Assembly: GCF_013377275.1 (NCBI RefSeq)
Contig: NZ_CP016615.1
Location: 248,001 to 312,000 of the forward strand
Length of the DNA stretch: 64,000 bases
Direction of reading: 5' to 3'
Source of the DNA: Vespertiliibacter pulmonis
GTDB taxonomy: Bacteria > Pseudomonadota > Gammaproteobacteria > Enterobacterales > Pasteurellaceae
Positions 10,844 through 19,073 of this stretch are shown piece by piece. A program made the translations under genes and the position numbers. Within the stretch, counting starts at the first letter, position 1. Each line of letters opens with the position of its first letter. Below the pieces are notes generated by a model that did no database searches, had not been told where the DNA came from, and saw only the letters and a program-made list of their open reading frames with translations.

Positions 10844-11479
10844 ATGAAAATATTTTTTGCCCTTTTGTTCTCACTTTTTAGTCTTTCCGCATTTTCCCAC
10901 CCTCATTCTTTTTTAGATATGAAAAATAAAGTGCTTATTGAAAATGATAAGCTAAATGGTTTTGCGATGACGTGGATTTTAGATGAAATTACCTCCGCTG
11001 AGCTGATTTATGAAATCAATCAAAGTAAAGATAAACAAAAGGCAAAACAAAAAATTACCGCTGAACTCAATGAGTCTGCTGTAAATAACCACTACTTTAG
11101 CGAACTTTATGACGATAAAAAAACACCGCTAAAATTTAAAGCTCAACCTGTTAGTCCGTCTATTACAATTGACGATAACCGAATTTACTACCACTTTGAA
11201 TTAGCCCTTGCTAAACCACAAGAGGTAAAAGGCCATTCATTTATGTTATTTACTTTTGAACCAAGTTACTATCTCTATATGGGGTATGAAAAATTTAGTG
11301 ATCTCAGCAGTACCGAACAAAATCTCTGTAAAGTGTCATTAGAAGAGCCAAAAGTAAATCAATCTTTGCGTTTATATGCTTCAGGGTTGGATAAAACCGC
11401 TAGTCCCGATATGCCTGATGATATGAGCCAATCGCTCGGGGCACAATTTGCACAGAAGGTAAAAATTATATGTCAATAA
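10844..11479 (+). CDS. zevA: Periplasmic zinc-binding protein ZevA (DUF1007 family)
   Basis: DUF1007 proteins are encoded next to NicO-family metal permeases; in H. influenzae the pair is ZevAB, needed for zinc acquisition. Residues 1-18 look like a cleavable signal peptide ending AFS, leaving a mature N-terminus HPHSF whose histidines could bind metal. The 211-residue length and the TFEPSYYLYM motif fit the family. It overlaps zevB by 10 nt and must be co-transcribed. No Zur-like operator could be recognised by eye. Zinc rather than nickel or cobalt as substrate is inferred from the H. influenzae work. Confidence 0.8.
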   Translation: MKIFFALLFSLFSLSAFSHPHSFLDMKNKVLIENDKLNGFAMTWILDEITSAELIYEINQSKDKQKAKQKITAELNESAVNNHYFSELYDDKKTPLKFKAQPVSPSITIDDNRIYYHFELALAKPQEVKGHSFMLFTFEPSYYLYMGYEKFSDLSSTEQNLCKVSLEEPKVNQSLRLYASGLDKTASPDMPDDMSQSLGAQFAQKVKIICQ

Positions 11480-12456
11480 AAACGAAATATGCTCTCGGTA
11501 TAGCGGCCAGTTTGCTACTCATTTTTGCACTTTACCGTGCCTATCCACTCATTCTATTTCAAATACTGGACTGGCAGAAAAATTTTAATCTCCAAATTTC
11601 AGGGGCATTACGCAATATCAATGAAAGCCCTTATCAAGCAGGCACAACCCTGCTTATTATTAGCTTTCTATATGGTGTTTTTCATGCCGTAGGGCCAGGA
11701 CACGGTAAATTTATTCTCACAAGCTATCTCTCTTTGGAACAAACAAAGCTCCCCCAAACGCTAAAAATCACCTGGTTATCTGCGATTGTTCAAGGCTTAG
11801 TTGCTGTTACATTGGTAACTGTGATTGTCGTAATTTTTACCCTATCTCGCCACTATTTTAACTTAACGCTAAAATGGGTAGAACGTGGTAGTTTCACTTT
11901 GATGATACTATTTGGACTATACTGGCTTGTGCAAGCCCTACGTTCTCTCATTGCAAAAAAAACAAAAATCAAACCGCTTGTTATACATCAAATTCGCCCA
12001 CAGCAACCTATCGGATTTGCGGTAAACCATACACCGCATATTCATTCAGAAAATTGCGGATGTGGCCATCGACACTTACCAAATGCACAAGAAATGGAAC
12101 AAATTCAAGACTGGAAATCAATGTGGATTGTTGTTTTCAGCATTGGCTTACGCCCTTGTACAGGGGCAATTTTAGTGCTATTTCTCGCTTACACTCTCAA
12201 TTTATATTTATGGGGTGTGGCTGCCGCATTAATAATGGCGGTTGGAACAGGGCTAACTCTCACCATTTTTGCTAGTTTAGTCTTTTTTTCTCGCCATAAA
12301 GCCATTCAAGCAAGCCGATGGTACTTTTCTATGCAAACAAACAAGCGGTTAGTTTTACTATTAAAATTGTTATTCAGCTTTATCTTAATCGGCTTCGGAT
12401 TTACCCTACTTCACGGAAGTTTTATTGAAACAAGTTCCCTGCTTTTTAAACGTTAG
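11470..12456 (+). CDS. zevB: NicO-family metal permease ZevB
   Basis: Inner-membrane permease of the nickel/cobalt/zinc NicO family, partner of ZevA. About six membrane helices surround two family motifs, FHAVGPGHGKF near residue 73 and GLRPCTGAILVLFLA near 226. A cytoplasmic or periplasmic loop between them is rich in His and Cys (HTPHIHSENCGCGHRH), as expected for metal binding. The 328-residue protein begins within the end of zevA. An uptake signal core lies in each of two places in the gene (11973-11981 and 12341-12349). Confidence 0.8.
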   Translation: MSIKTKYALGIAASLLLIFALYRAYPLILFQILDWQKNFNLQISGALRNINESPYQAGTTLLIISFLYGVFHAVGPGHGKFILTSYLSLEQTKLPQTLKITWLSAIVQGLVAVTLVTVIVVIFTLSRHYFNLTLKWVERGSFTLMILFGLYWLVQALRSLIAKKTKIKPLVIHQIRPQQPIGFAVNHTPHIHSENCGCGHRHLPNAQEMEQIQDWKSMWIVVFSIGLRPCTGAILVLFLAYTLNLYLWGVAAALIMAVGTGLTLTIFASLVFFSRHKAIQASRWYFSMQTNKRLVLLLKLLFSFILIGFGFTLLHGSFIETSSLLFKR

Positions 12457-12553
12457 CATTACTTTTCTTTATAAAATGTATTAAAAACTTTTTAATTTGT
12501 AACAAAACGATTAGAATAAATCCTTATATTGAATCAAATGAGGTCTTAATTCT

Positions 12554-14005
12554 ATGGATAGCATTGTTACAATGTTCGAAAATGCCCTACAATGGATCGT
12601 TGATAATATCGACGGTCCACTTTGGGATATCACAACTATTACCCTAATATGTACAGGTTTATTATTTACGATTGGAACAGGCGTTGTACAGCTTCGCTTA
12701 TTGCCACAAAGTATTCGTGAAATGTGGTTTGGCCGTGCTTCTAGTGGTGACTCTTTGACCCCTTTCCAAGCATTTACCACTGGGCTTGCTAGCCGTGTTG
12801 GCGTAGGGAATATTGGTGGGGTCGCAACCGCCATTGCTCTTGGTGGTCCAGGTGCTGTATTTTGGATGTGGATTACTGCTTTAATCGGTATGAGTAGCGC
12901 CTTTGCTGAATCATCTCTTGCACAAGTATATAAAATTCGTGATCCAGACGGAATGTTCCGTGGTGGCCCTGCCTATTATATCTCCAAAGGGTTAAAAGCT
13001 CCGTGGCTTGCTGTTGCCTTTGCTATCACACTTATTTTTACCTTTGGTTTTGCGTTTAATGCCGTTCAAGCTAACTCTATTGTGGAAGCAACACGCAATG
13101 CGTGGGAGTGGGATCCTACCTATGTGGGCATTATTTTAGTGGTACTCACCGCAGCTATTATTTTTGGTGGTGTAAAGCGTATCGGGCAAGTATCAGCTAA
13201 AATTGTACCTATTATGGCACTTTTTTATCTACTAATGGCACTCATCATTTTAGGAATGAATATTGAAAAAGTGCCTGCGGTATTAAGCAATATTATTCAC
13301 AGTGCCTTTGATTTTTCTGCAATGGCAGGAGGAATATTCGGTGCGTTATTTTCTAAAGCAATGCTACTCGGTATTAAACGTGGACTATTCTCAAATGAAG
13401 CGGGTATGGGTTCTGCCCCAAACTCTGCGGCAACTTCTGATGCAAAACACCCTGCAAGCCAAGGGCTAATTCAAATGTTAGGCGTTTTTGTTGATACCAT
13501 TATTGTTTGTACTTGTACAGCTATTATCATTTTAATGTCTAACGATTACGGCGGTGAACAACTAAAAGCCGTTTCACTCACTCAAAAAGCATTAGAATTC
13601 CACGTCGGTGAATTTGGCTTACATTTCCTTGCTTTTATTATTTTACTTTTCTGCTATACCTCAATTATCGGTAACTACGCCTATGCCGAAAGTAATGTTC
13701 GTTATATTCGTAACAAGCCTACAATGGTACTCATTTTCCGTTTATTAGTATTATTCTTTGTTTATTTCGGTGCAGTACGTGACGGCGGTATTGTATGGGC
13801 ATTTGCTGACACAGTAATGGCATCAATGGCAATGATCAATCTTGTCTCTATCGTTCTGCTTTCTCCAATCGTCTGGTTAGTGCTAAAAGACTACCAAAAA
13901 CAGTTAAAAGCAGGTAAAGACCCCGTATTCAATGTTGAAAATTACCCAAATTTAATAAAACGTGGCGTTAATCCTGACGTATGGAATAATAAAAATAGCG
14001 AATAA
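12554..14005 (+). CDS. Sodium:alanine/glycine symporter (AGCS family)
   Basis: A 483-residue protein with 10-11 membrane segments. AGCS signatures are visible: GLASRVGVGNIGGVATAIALGG-type N-terminal motif, the GMFRGGPAYYI segment, and GLFSNEAGMGSAPNSAA in the middle, where sodium and amino acid bind. It couples uptake of alanine, glycine or a related amino acid to sodium. A second, more distant paralogue is at 29046-30407; only that one has a glycine riboswitch. This copy stands alone and ends at a strong hairpin. Confidence 0.9.
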   Translation: MDSIVTMFENALQWIVDNIDGPLWDITTITLICTGLLFTIGTGVVQLRLLPQSIREMWFGRASSGDSLTPFQAFTTGLASRVGVGNIGGVATAIALGGPGAVFWMWITALIGMSSAFAESSLAQVYKIRDPDGMFRGGPAYYISKGLKAPWLAVAFAITLIFTFGFAFNAVQANSIVEATRNAWEWDPTYVGIILVVLTAAIIFGGVKRIGQVSAKIVPIMALFYLLMALIILGMNIEKVPAVLSNIIHSAFDFSAMAGGIFGALFSKAMLLGIKRGLFSNEAGMGSAPNSAATSDAKHPASQGLIQMLGVFVDTIIVCTCTAIIILMSNDYGGEQLKAVSLTQKALEFHVGEFGLHFLAFIILLFCYTSIIGNYAYAESNVRYIRNKPTMVLIFRLLVLFFVYFGAVRDGGIVWAFADTVMASMAMINLVSIVLLSPIVWLVLKDYQKQLKAGKDPVFNVENYPNLIKRGVNPDVWNNKNSE

Positions 14006-14035
14006 GCGGTGAGATTCATCCAATAATTTGCAAAT

Positions 14036-14063
14036 AAAAAAAGCGGGAATTTCCCGCTTTTTT
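14036..14063. terminator. Bidirectional terminator between symporter and DUF262 gene
   Basis: AAAAAGCGGGAA / TTCCCGCTTTTT forms a stable short-loop hairpin with A-run before and T-run after, so it works in both directions for these convergent genes. Confidence 0.85.
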
Positions 14064-14082
14064 ACAATAAAACTATTAATAA

Positions 14083-15984
14083 TTAATTTTTCTTATCTTC
14101 AGATTTTTTATTAAGAAAATCTAATTTTAATAACTTATCATGATCTTCGAACTTAATATTCCATCTTTTCTCTAAAAATTCAAGCATCTTTTTCCCCCGC
14201 TCTAATAATTCTACAGGAGTCCAATCTTCATACTGATCAACCTCTATTTCACTGTTAGAGCCATTATAAAATCCATTTTCATCTTTTGGATCTTTTTTCT
14301 TTAAACTAAAACATTTATTCTGAAGTGAAGAGTTTTTTGATCGTTTAAGTAAAAGTAAATTTCCTAGCGTATTTAATAAATATCCTCTTTCTACCTCATT
14401 ATATTTCGACATAGCCTCCCATTCTCCATCTTTTGGATTTTGAGGATAAATATGCTCTATTGACTCCTCTTTTTTCTTCTTATTGAACTCTTCCCAAATT
14501 ACCTTTTCTTTATTATGCTCTTTTTGTAACTCAAGTTCATACTCAAAAAGAAAATACTTTAGCCCGTCCCACTTATAAAACCCTTCCGAGTTTTTAAATT
14601 TTTCTTCAATAAAATTATAAAATCCCCCAAGACTGAGTTCGCTATTTATTAATTTATCTACTTCATCAATTATGTTATCAATAGTTTTTATATTATCTTT
14701 ACTAAAATAATACTGATTAGCCAGTTTATAAAAATAAGTATTTTTTGTATTTGAAGCTTTTCTAGAAATATTAAATATAAGGAAATTAAATCTTTCTACG
14801 GATTTTAAAAGTTTTATAAATTGTTCTTTATCAAACTCATTATTGCTATACTTTATCATTATTACTATCAATAACGGTGCAAAAGCTCGCATTCCTAATC
14901 GATTAAGCTTTTCTATCCATTTTTGAATGTCATCGCTATAATTTGAACTCTTTGGATTGTAAAGATAAAACCAATATTCCACAGACTGAGAAAGACTTCT
15001 TATATATTTATGTATATCGTTAAAGCTAAGCTCACCATCTCTAATTTTTTTAGCGGTAAAATGCTTACCAAGTAAATATTTTGCATATGCTGATGCTTCA
15101 TTTCTATTATACTGAAAATACATTATCCAATGGTGATACAGAAAATCATCATCATCCATAGGGTTATCTTTATCCTTGCCTAAATATTCATAAATAGTTT
15201 TCCACCTGTCATTTATCTCTTTCTTAAGAAAGTTTCTTCCGTTTTCATCAGATAAAAAAGTAGATAAATAAATCAATCTATTTTTTAATAATTCTAAATT
15301 TGATAATGGTTTTCCCCTATTATTCATTGTTTCAAACATTACATGAATATCAAATTCATCATTTACTTTAGAAAAATTAAACTTAAATTTCTCACTCAAT
15401 TTTATTAGAATTGTTCGTAATTTATCTTTATCTAAACCTTCTAATTTTTCTTTAAAAAATTCTTTTGCATTTGCTAAATTAGACGTGTAAAGCGTATCTC
15501 TTTTATCAATTTTACTTGAAGATTCTTGTTTCAAAATTTCTGTCTTAAAAAATTCATTACTGGGATCATCACTCTCATAACCAAAAATATAAGAAATAGA
15601 ATATTCATTGTATTTTTTAAATAAAAATTTCTCTTGCCATTTTAATTTTTTCTCTGGAAGAATATGCTCTTTTTCAACAAGTTCATTTAAAATTTCATTA
15701 ATCAGGATAATTGATGTTGTTAGCCTTTGTTGCCCATCTATAACATAGAATGCTTCAAACTTTTTGTCCTTAACTAGCCAAGAATCTATTTCATCAACAT
15801 TTTTAATAGCTTTCACAGTTAAAACGCCCGTATAATGCACCCTATCTTCTGTTAAATCATCTAAATCCCCCCAAAAAGCTTCAAGTTGGGGCTTTTGCCA
15901 CGAATAGCCTCGTTGAAAATCAGGGATCCGAAAGAATTTCTGATTAAATATCTCTGTTAATGATTGAAGTTTATCTGCTGACAT
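14083..15984 (-). CDS. DUF262-DUF1524 (GmrSD-like) putative anti-phage nuclease
   Basis: A 633-residue protein with the two-part layout of GmrSD, BrxU and SspE type proteins. The N-terminal DUF262 domain shows FRIPDFQRGYSW at 18-29 and IDGQQR at 82-87, a nucleotide-driven module. The C-terminal DUF1524 HNH-like nuclease has IEHIYPQ at 509-515 (His511) and NTLGNLLLL near 538-546. The middle is Lys- and Asn-rich. Such proteins attack modified or otherwise marked phage DNA, but target here is unknown. No modification, ssp, dnd or brx gene is adjacent. ATG follows AAGGAGG, an unusually good ribosome site. Codons are more AT-rich than in flanking genes, suggesting acquisition. Confidence 0.8.
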   Translation of the reverse strand: MSADKLQSLTEIFNQKFFRIPDFQRGYSWQKPQLEAFWGDLDDLTEDRVHYTGVLTVKAIKNVDEIDSWLVKDKKFEAFYVIDGQQRLTTSIILINEILNELVEKEHILPEKKLKWQEKFLFKKYNEYSISYIFGYESDDPSNEFFKTEILKQESSSKIDKRDTLYTSNLANAKEFFKEKLEGLDKDKLRTILIKLSEKFKFNFSKVNDEFDIHVMFETMNNRGKPLSNLELLKNRLIYLSTFLSDENGRNFLKKEINDRWKTIYEYLGKDKDNPMDDDDFLYHHWIMYFQYNRNEASAYAKYLLGKHFTAKKIRDGELSFNDIHKYIRSLSQSVEYWFYLYNPKSSNYSDDIQKWIEKLNRLGMRAFAPLLIVIMIKYSNNEFDKEQFIKLLKSVERFNFLIFNISRKASNTKNTYFYKLANQYYFSKDNIKTIDNIIDEVDKLINSELSLGGFYNFIEEKFKNSEGFYKWDGLKYFLFEYELELQKEHNKEKVIWEEFNKKKKEESIEHIYPQNPKDGEWEAMSKYNEVERGYLLNTLGNLLLLKRSKNSSLQNKCFSLKKKDPKDENGFYNGSNSEIEVDQYEDWTPVELLERGKKMLEFLEKRWNIKFEDHDKLLKLDFLNKKSEDKKN

Positions 15985-16052
15985 TACAATCCTCCTTAAG
16001 GTTTATGAGTTAATTTTACACTTTTAGTTATATTACAAAATTTATTCTGAAG

Positions 16053-16604
16053 CTACCACTTAAATAGCAAATTAGGCAAATCCGCCAAGCTATCCAATAG
16101 CTTATCTGCTTTCTCTTCTGCTTCAGGTGTAATACTTTTTCCTGTTCGCACTAAAATTTTTGTACCTACACCAGCCTTTTCCGCTGCTAATAGGTCTTCT
16201 AATTTATCACCAACCATAATAGACTGAGCAGGGTCAATATTTAGCTCTTTAATAGCTTGTAGAAACATTCCTGCTTTTGGCTTACGGCAATCACAATCTT
16301 CTTTGTATTCGCCTAATCCTTCGGGGTGATGGGGGCAATAATAAATGCTGTCAAAATCGACACCTCGATCCGCCAGCGACCAGTCAAACCATTCCGTAAG
16401 ACGTAAAAATTGTTCTTCCGTAAAATAACCCCGAGCAATGCCCGATTGGTTTGTAACTAAAACCAACAAATAGCCTTTTTTCTTTAAAGCGAGCATTGCC
16501 TCAATCACACCATCAATAAACTGAAAATCATCAATTTGGTGAACATAACCGTGATCAACATTGATTGTCCCGTCTCGATCTAAAAATACTGCTTTATTTG
16601 CCAC
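16053..16604 (-). CDS. gmhB: D-glycero-beta-D-manno-heptose 1,7-bisphosphate 7-phosphatase
   Basis: HAD-family phosphatase that removes the 7-phosphate in ADP-heptose synthesis for the lipopolysaccharide inner core. The 183-residue protein has the HAD motif LDRDGTIN (nucleophile Asp9, acid Asp11), VTNQSG (motif II) and [14 protein letters not shown] (motif IV). A zinc cluster typical of GmhB is formed by CPHHPEG and CDCRKPK. Its start overlaps the end of bcp by 11 nt, so the bcp-gmhB pair is coupled. It is the last gene before the DUF262 insertion. Confidence 0.92.
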   Translation of the reverse strand: MANKAVFLDRDGTINVDHGYVHQIDDFQFIDGVIEAMLALKKKGYLLVLVTNQSGIARGYFTEEQFLRLTEWFDWSLADRGVDFDSIYYCPHHPEGLGEYKEDCDCRKPKAGMFLQAIKELNIDPAQSIMVGDKLEDLLAAEKAGVGTKILVRTGKSITPEAEEKADKLLDSLADLPNLLFKW

Positions 16605-17073
16605 TACTTAATCCTTTTACAAAATCAATGACGAGCTGATGATGATTTGCTGTTTTAAATTTGCTAAAAACAGCTTCAATCTGACCGCTTGTTCCCACTA
16701 AAAAGCTAATGCGATGAATACCATCATAGGTTTTACCTAAGAACGTTTTCTCGCCCCATACGCCAAACTTTTCAGCCACTTGATGATCGGGGTCTGACAA
16801 CAACGTAAAATTTAACGCTTTTTTTTCAATAAATTGTGATAATTTTTTAGGTAAATCGGGGCTAATTCCCAAAACGACAACATTGAGGTCATCAAGTTCT
16901 GATTTGCTATCTCGTAAGCCACAGGCTTGTGTAGTACAGCCTGGCGTTAAGGCTTTTGGATAAAAATAGACTAATACACGTTGCCCCCGAAATTGACTTA
17001 ACGAAACAGGCTGTTCATCTTGATCTAGCAATGTAAAATCTGGGGCTTGCTCCCCCACTTTCAGTAAATTCAT
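16594..17073 (-). CDS. bcp: Thioredoxin-dependent peroxiredoxin Bcp
   Basis: Reduces hydrogen peroxide and organic peroxides using thioredoxin. The 159-residue protein has the AhpC/TSA fold with peroxidatic Cys46 in PGCTTQ and the nearby Cys51 in ACGLRD that acts as resolving residue in alpha-type Bcp. ATG is preceded by an AAAGAAG ribosome site. It lies 9 nt after moeA and overlaps gmhB, making a moeA-bcp-gmhB transcript likely. An uptake signal core is inside the gene (16684-16692). Confidence 0.92.
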   Translation of the reverse strand: MNLLKVGEQAPDFTLLDQDEQPVSLSQFRGQRVLVYFYPKALTPGCTTQACGLRDSKSELDDLNVVVLGISPDLPKKLSQFIEKKALNFTLLSDPDHQVAEKFGVWGEKTFLGKTYDGIHRISFLVGTSGQIEAVFSKFKTANHHQLVIDFVKGLSSGK

Positions 17074-17082
17074 CTTCTTTTC

Positions 17083-18312
17083 CTATTTCAATAGTGGATT
17101 AAATGGCTGAATAGTAACTTTCTCACCCGTAGCCACATTCCCACGTTCAGCTTCAAGCACAATAAAACAGTTACTTTCATTAAAAGCACTAAAAATATGC
17201 GAGCCTTGATGCCCTACTGCTTTAACAACCAGCTCTCCTTGCTCATTTACAAAGTAAAAACCACGTTGGAAATCTTGCCGTCCGCTAGCTTTTTTTAATG
17301 GTTCAAGGCTATACGCCATTAAGGTTGGAGAGAATTGAGAAATATCTTGTGCTTTTGCGCCTGCTAATTTTAATAAAGCAGGTTGGACTAATTGATAAAA
17401 TGTAACCAATGCGGAAACAGGATTACCTGGTAAGCCAAAAAACCAAGCATTATCTAGCTTACCAAAAGCAAACGGCTTACCTGGTTTCATTGCAATTTTC
17501 CAAAAACCTATCTTACCTAATTTCTCTAAGACCGTTTTGGTGAAATCGGCTTCCCCTACGGAGACACCACCACTAGTAATTAATACATCTGCATTTTGCT
17601 GTGCTTTAATAAAAGTCTGTTCAAATATTGTTGGATCATCAGGTAAAATGCCGTAATCAATCACTTCACAATGTAATTTTTCTAATAAAAGCCTAACAGC
17701 AAAGCGATTGGTATCGTAAATTTTTCCATCTTGTAACGGGTTGCCGACACTGACTAATTCATCGCCCGTTGATAAAATCGCCACCTTTACTTTTCGAAAA
17801 ACTGAGACTTGTGCAATCCCTAAAGAGGCTAATAACGGTAAGGTAGTTACATTCAATCGACTACCTTTTTCCAAAACTAACTCGTCTTGTGCAATATCTT
17901 CGCCAACACGACGAATATTCTCGCCAAGTTTTGGCTGACAAGTAAAAATGACGTTGTTATTTTCATCTAATTCCGCATTTTCTTGCATAATTACAGTGTC
18001 TGCTCCAACAGGAATTTTTGCTCCCGTCATAATACGCACGCACTGCCCTTGATTAATTTCGCCAACAAACGGGCTTCCTGCAAAAGCTTTTCCAACTACG
18101 ACAAGCGGTTGGTTAGACAATAAATCTTGCAAACGTAGTGCGTAACCGTCCATTGCAGAGTTATCAAAATTAGGAACATTCAACGGAGAATAAAGATCTT
18201 CGGCAAGCACTCGATTTGCAGCGTCATTTAATGAAATCTGCTCAATTTCAACGGAGCTTGGTAAGGTAGATAAAATTTGCTCAATCGCTTGAGATAAAGG
18301 AAGTAAAGACAT
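17083..18312 (-). CDS. moeA: Molybdopterin molybdenumtransferase MoeA
   Basis: Inserts molybdate into adenylylated molybdopterin to finish the molybdenum cofactor. The 409-residue protein has the MoeA features FDNSAMDGYA near residue 50, GVSVGEADF in the MoCF-binding domain, and KPGKPFAFGKL followed by FGLPGNPVSALVTF. Domain IV closes the C-terminus. moeB is usually next to moeA but is not here; the downstream neighbours are bcp and gmhB. Presence implies molybdoenzymes elsewhere in the genome, such as nitrate or DMSO reductase. Confidence 0.93.
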   Translation of the reverse strand: MSLLPLSQAIEQILSTLPSSVEIEQISLNDAANRVLAEDLYSPLNVPNFDNSAMDGYALRLQDLLSNQPLVVVGKAFAGSPFVGEINQGQCVRIMTGAKIPVGADTVIMQENAELDENNNVIFTCQPKLGENIRRVGEDIAQDELVLEKGSRLNVTTLPLLASLGIAQVSVFRKVKVAILSTGDELVSVGNPLQDGKIYDTNRFAVRLLLEKLHCEVIDYGILPDDPTIFEQTFIKAQQNADVLITSGGVSVGEADFTKTVLEKLGKIGFWKIAMKPGKPFAFGKLDNAWFFGLPGNPVSALVTFYQLVQPALLKLAGAKAQDISQFSPTLMAYSLEPLKKASGRQDFQRGFYFVNEQGELVVKAVGHQGSHIFSAFNESNCFIVLEAERGNVATGEKVTIQPFNPLLK

Positions 18313-18338
18313 AGGTTCAACTAAATATTTAAAAGAAA

Positions 18339-18365
18339 TTCCCTTTCTCTCATTGAGAAAGGGAA
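18339..18365 (-). terminator. Hairpin after the MarC-family gene
   Basis: TTCCCTTTCTC / GAGAAAGGGAA, 11-bp stem with a 5-nt loop, between the stop of the MarC gene and moeA. The downstream T-run on the minus strand is weak (AATTTCTTTT), so some read-through into moeA is possible. Confidence 0.5.
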
Positions 18366-18371
18366 ATAAAA

Positions 18372-18995
18372 TTAAGACGCTGCTGCGTGCGTAATAAAAT
18401 CACGCAGACCAAGTAATATATTGTTAATCGCAACTGCACATAAAATTAAGCCCATTACACGACTAATAATTGCAGCACCCGCATTTCCAATCAAATGCTG
18501 AATACGATTGGCAATTAAAAAGAGTAAATAAGTAACCAGTAGAATCGAAAGCATAATACCTGCGGTTACAAACTGATCCGAAATACTATATCGATGATTA
18601 TCTGTTAATAAAACCACCGCCATCATTGCTCCTGGAGAAGCGATTGAAGGTACGGCAAGTGGATAAACAGCCAATTCACCGAGGTTACTCTTCATTTTAA
18701 TTTCTTGATCAGGTTTACTTTCACCAAAAATCATTGATAATGCAAAGAGTAATAGCACAAGTCCCCCTGCAATTTGGAATGCAGACAAGGGAATTTGCAT
18801 TGCTTCAAGAAGAGATTGCCCCACAATTAAGAAAAAGAGTAAAATCCCTGCTGAAATGAGAATCGCATTACGAGCGATTTTGCGACGATCATCGGGTGAA
18901 AGACCAATGGTTTTTGCTAAATAGACAGGAATTGAACCAATTGGATCAATTACTGCCCATAACACAACAAACTGCACAACTAATGAATCAAACAT
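18372..18995 (-). CDS. MarC-family integral membrane protein (UPF0056)
   Basis: A 207-residue protein with six predicted membrane helices. It carries the family's opening VLWAVIDPIGSIPVYLAKT, with the conserved Asp-Pro in helix 1, and the PSIASPGAMMAVVLLT segment in the second half. MarC proteins have no settled function; the old link to multiple antibiotic resistance was not confirmed. The nearest E. coli relatives are YchE and YhgN. It is divergent from yheS over about 80 bp. Confidence 0.85.
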   Translation of the reverse strand: MFDSLVVQFVVLWAVIDPIGSIPVYLAKTIGLSPDDRRKIARNAILISAGILLFFLIVGQSLLEAMQIPLSAFQIAGGLVLLLFALSMIFGESKPDQEIKMKSNLGELAVYPLAVPSIASPGAMMAVVLLTDNHRYSISDQFVTAGIMLSILLVTYLLFLIANRIQHLIGNAGAAIISRVMGLILCAVAINNILLGLRDFITHAAAS

Positions 18996-19073
18996 TAACT
19001 TTCCTTGCTCGTTTTAAATGAATCTTATTGTGCCTAAATTTAACCTTAATACAAGTAACTTATTCAAATTTTA

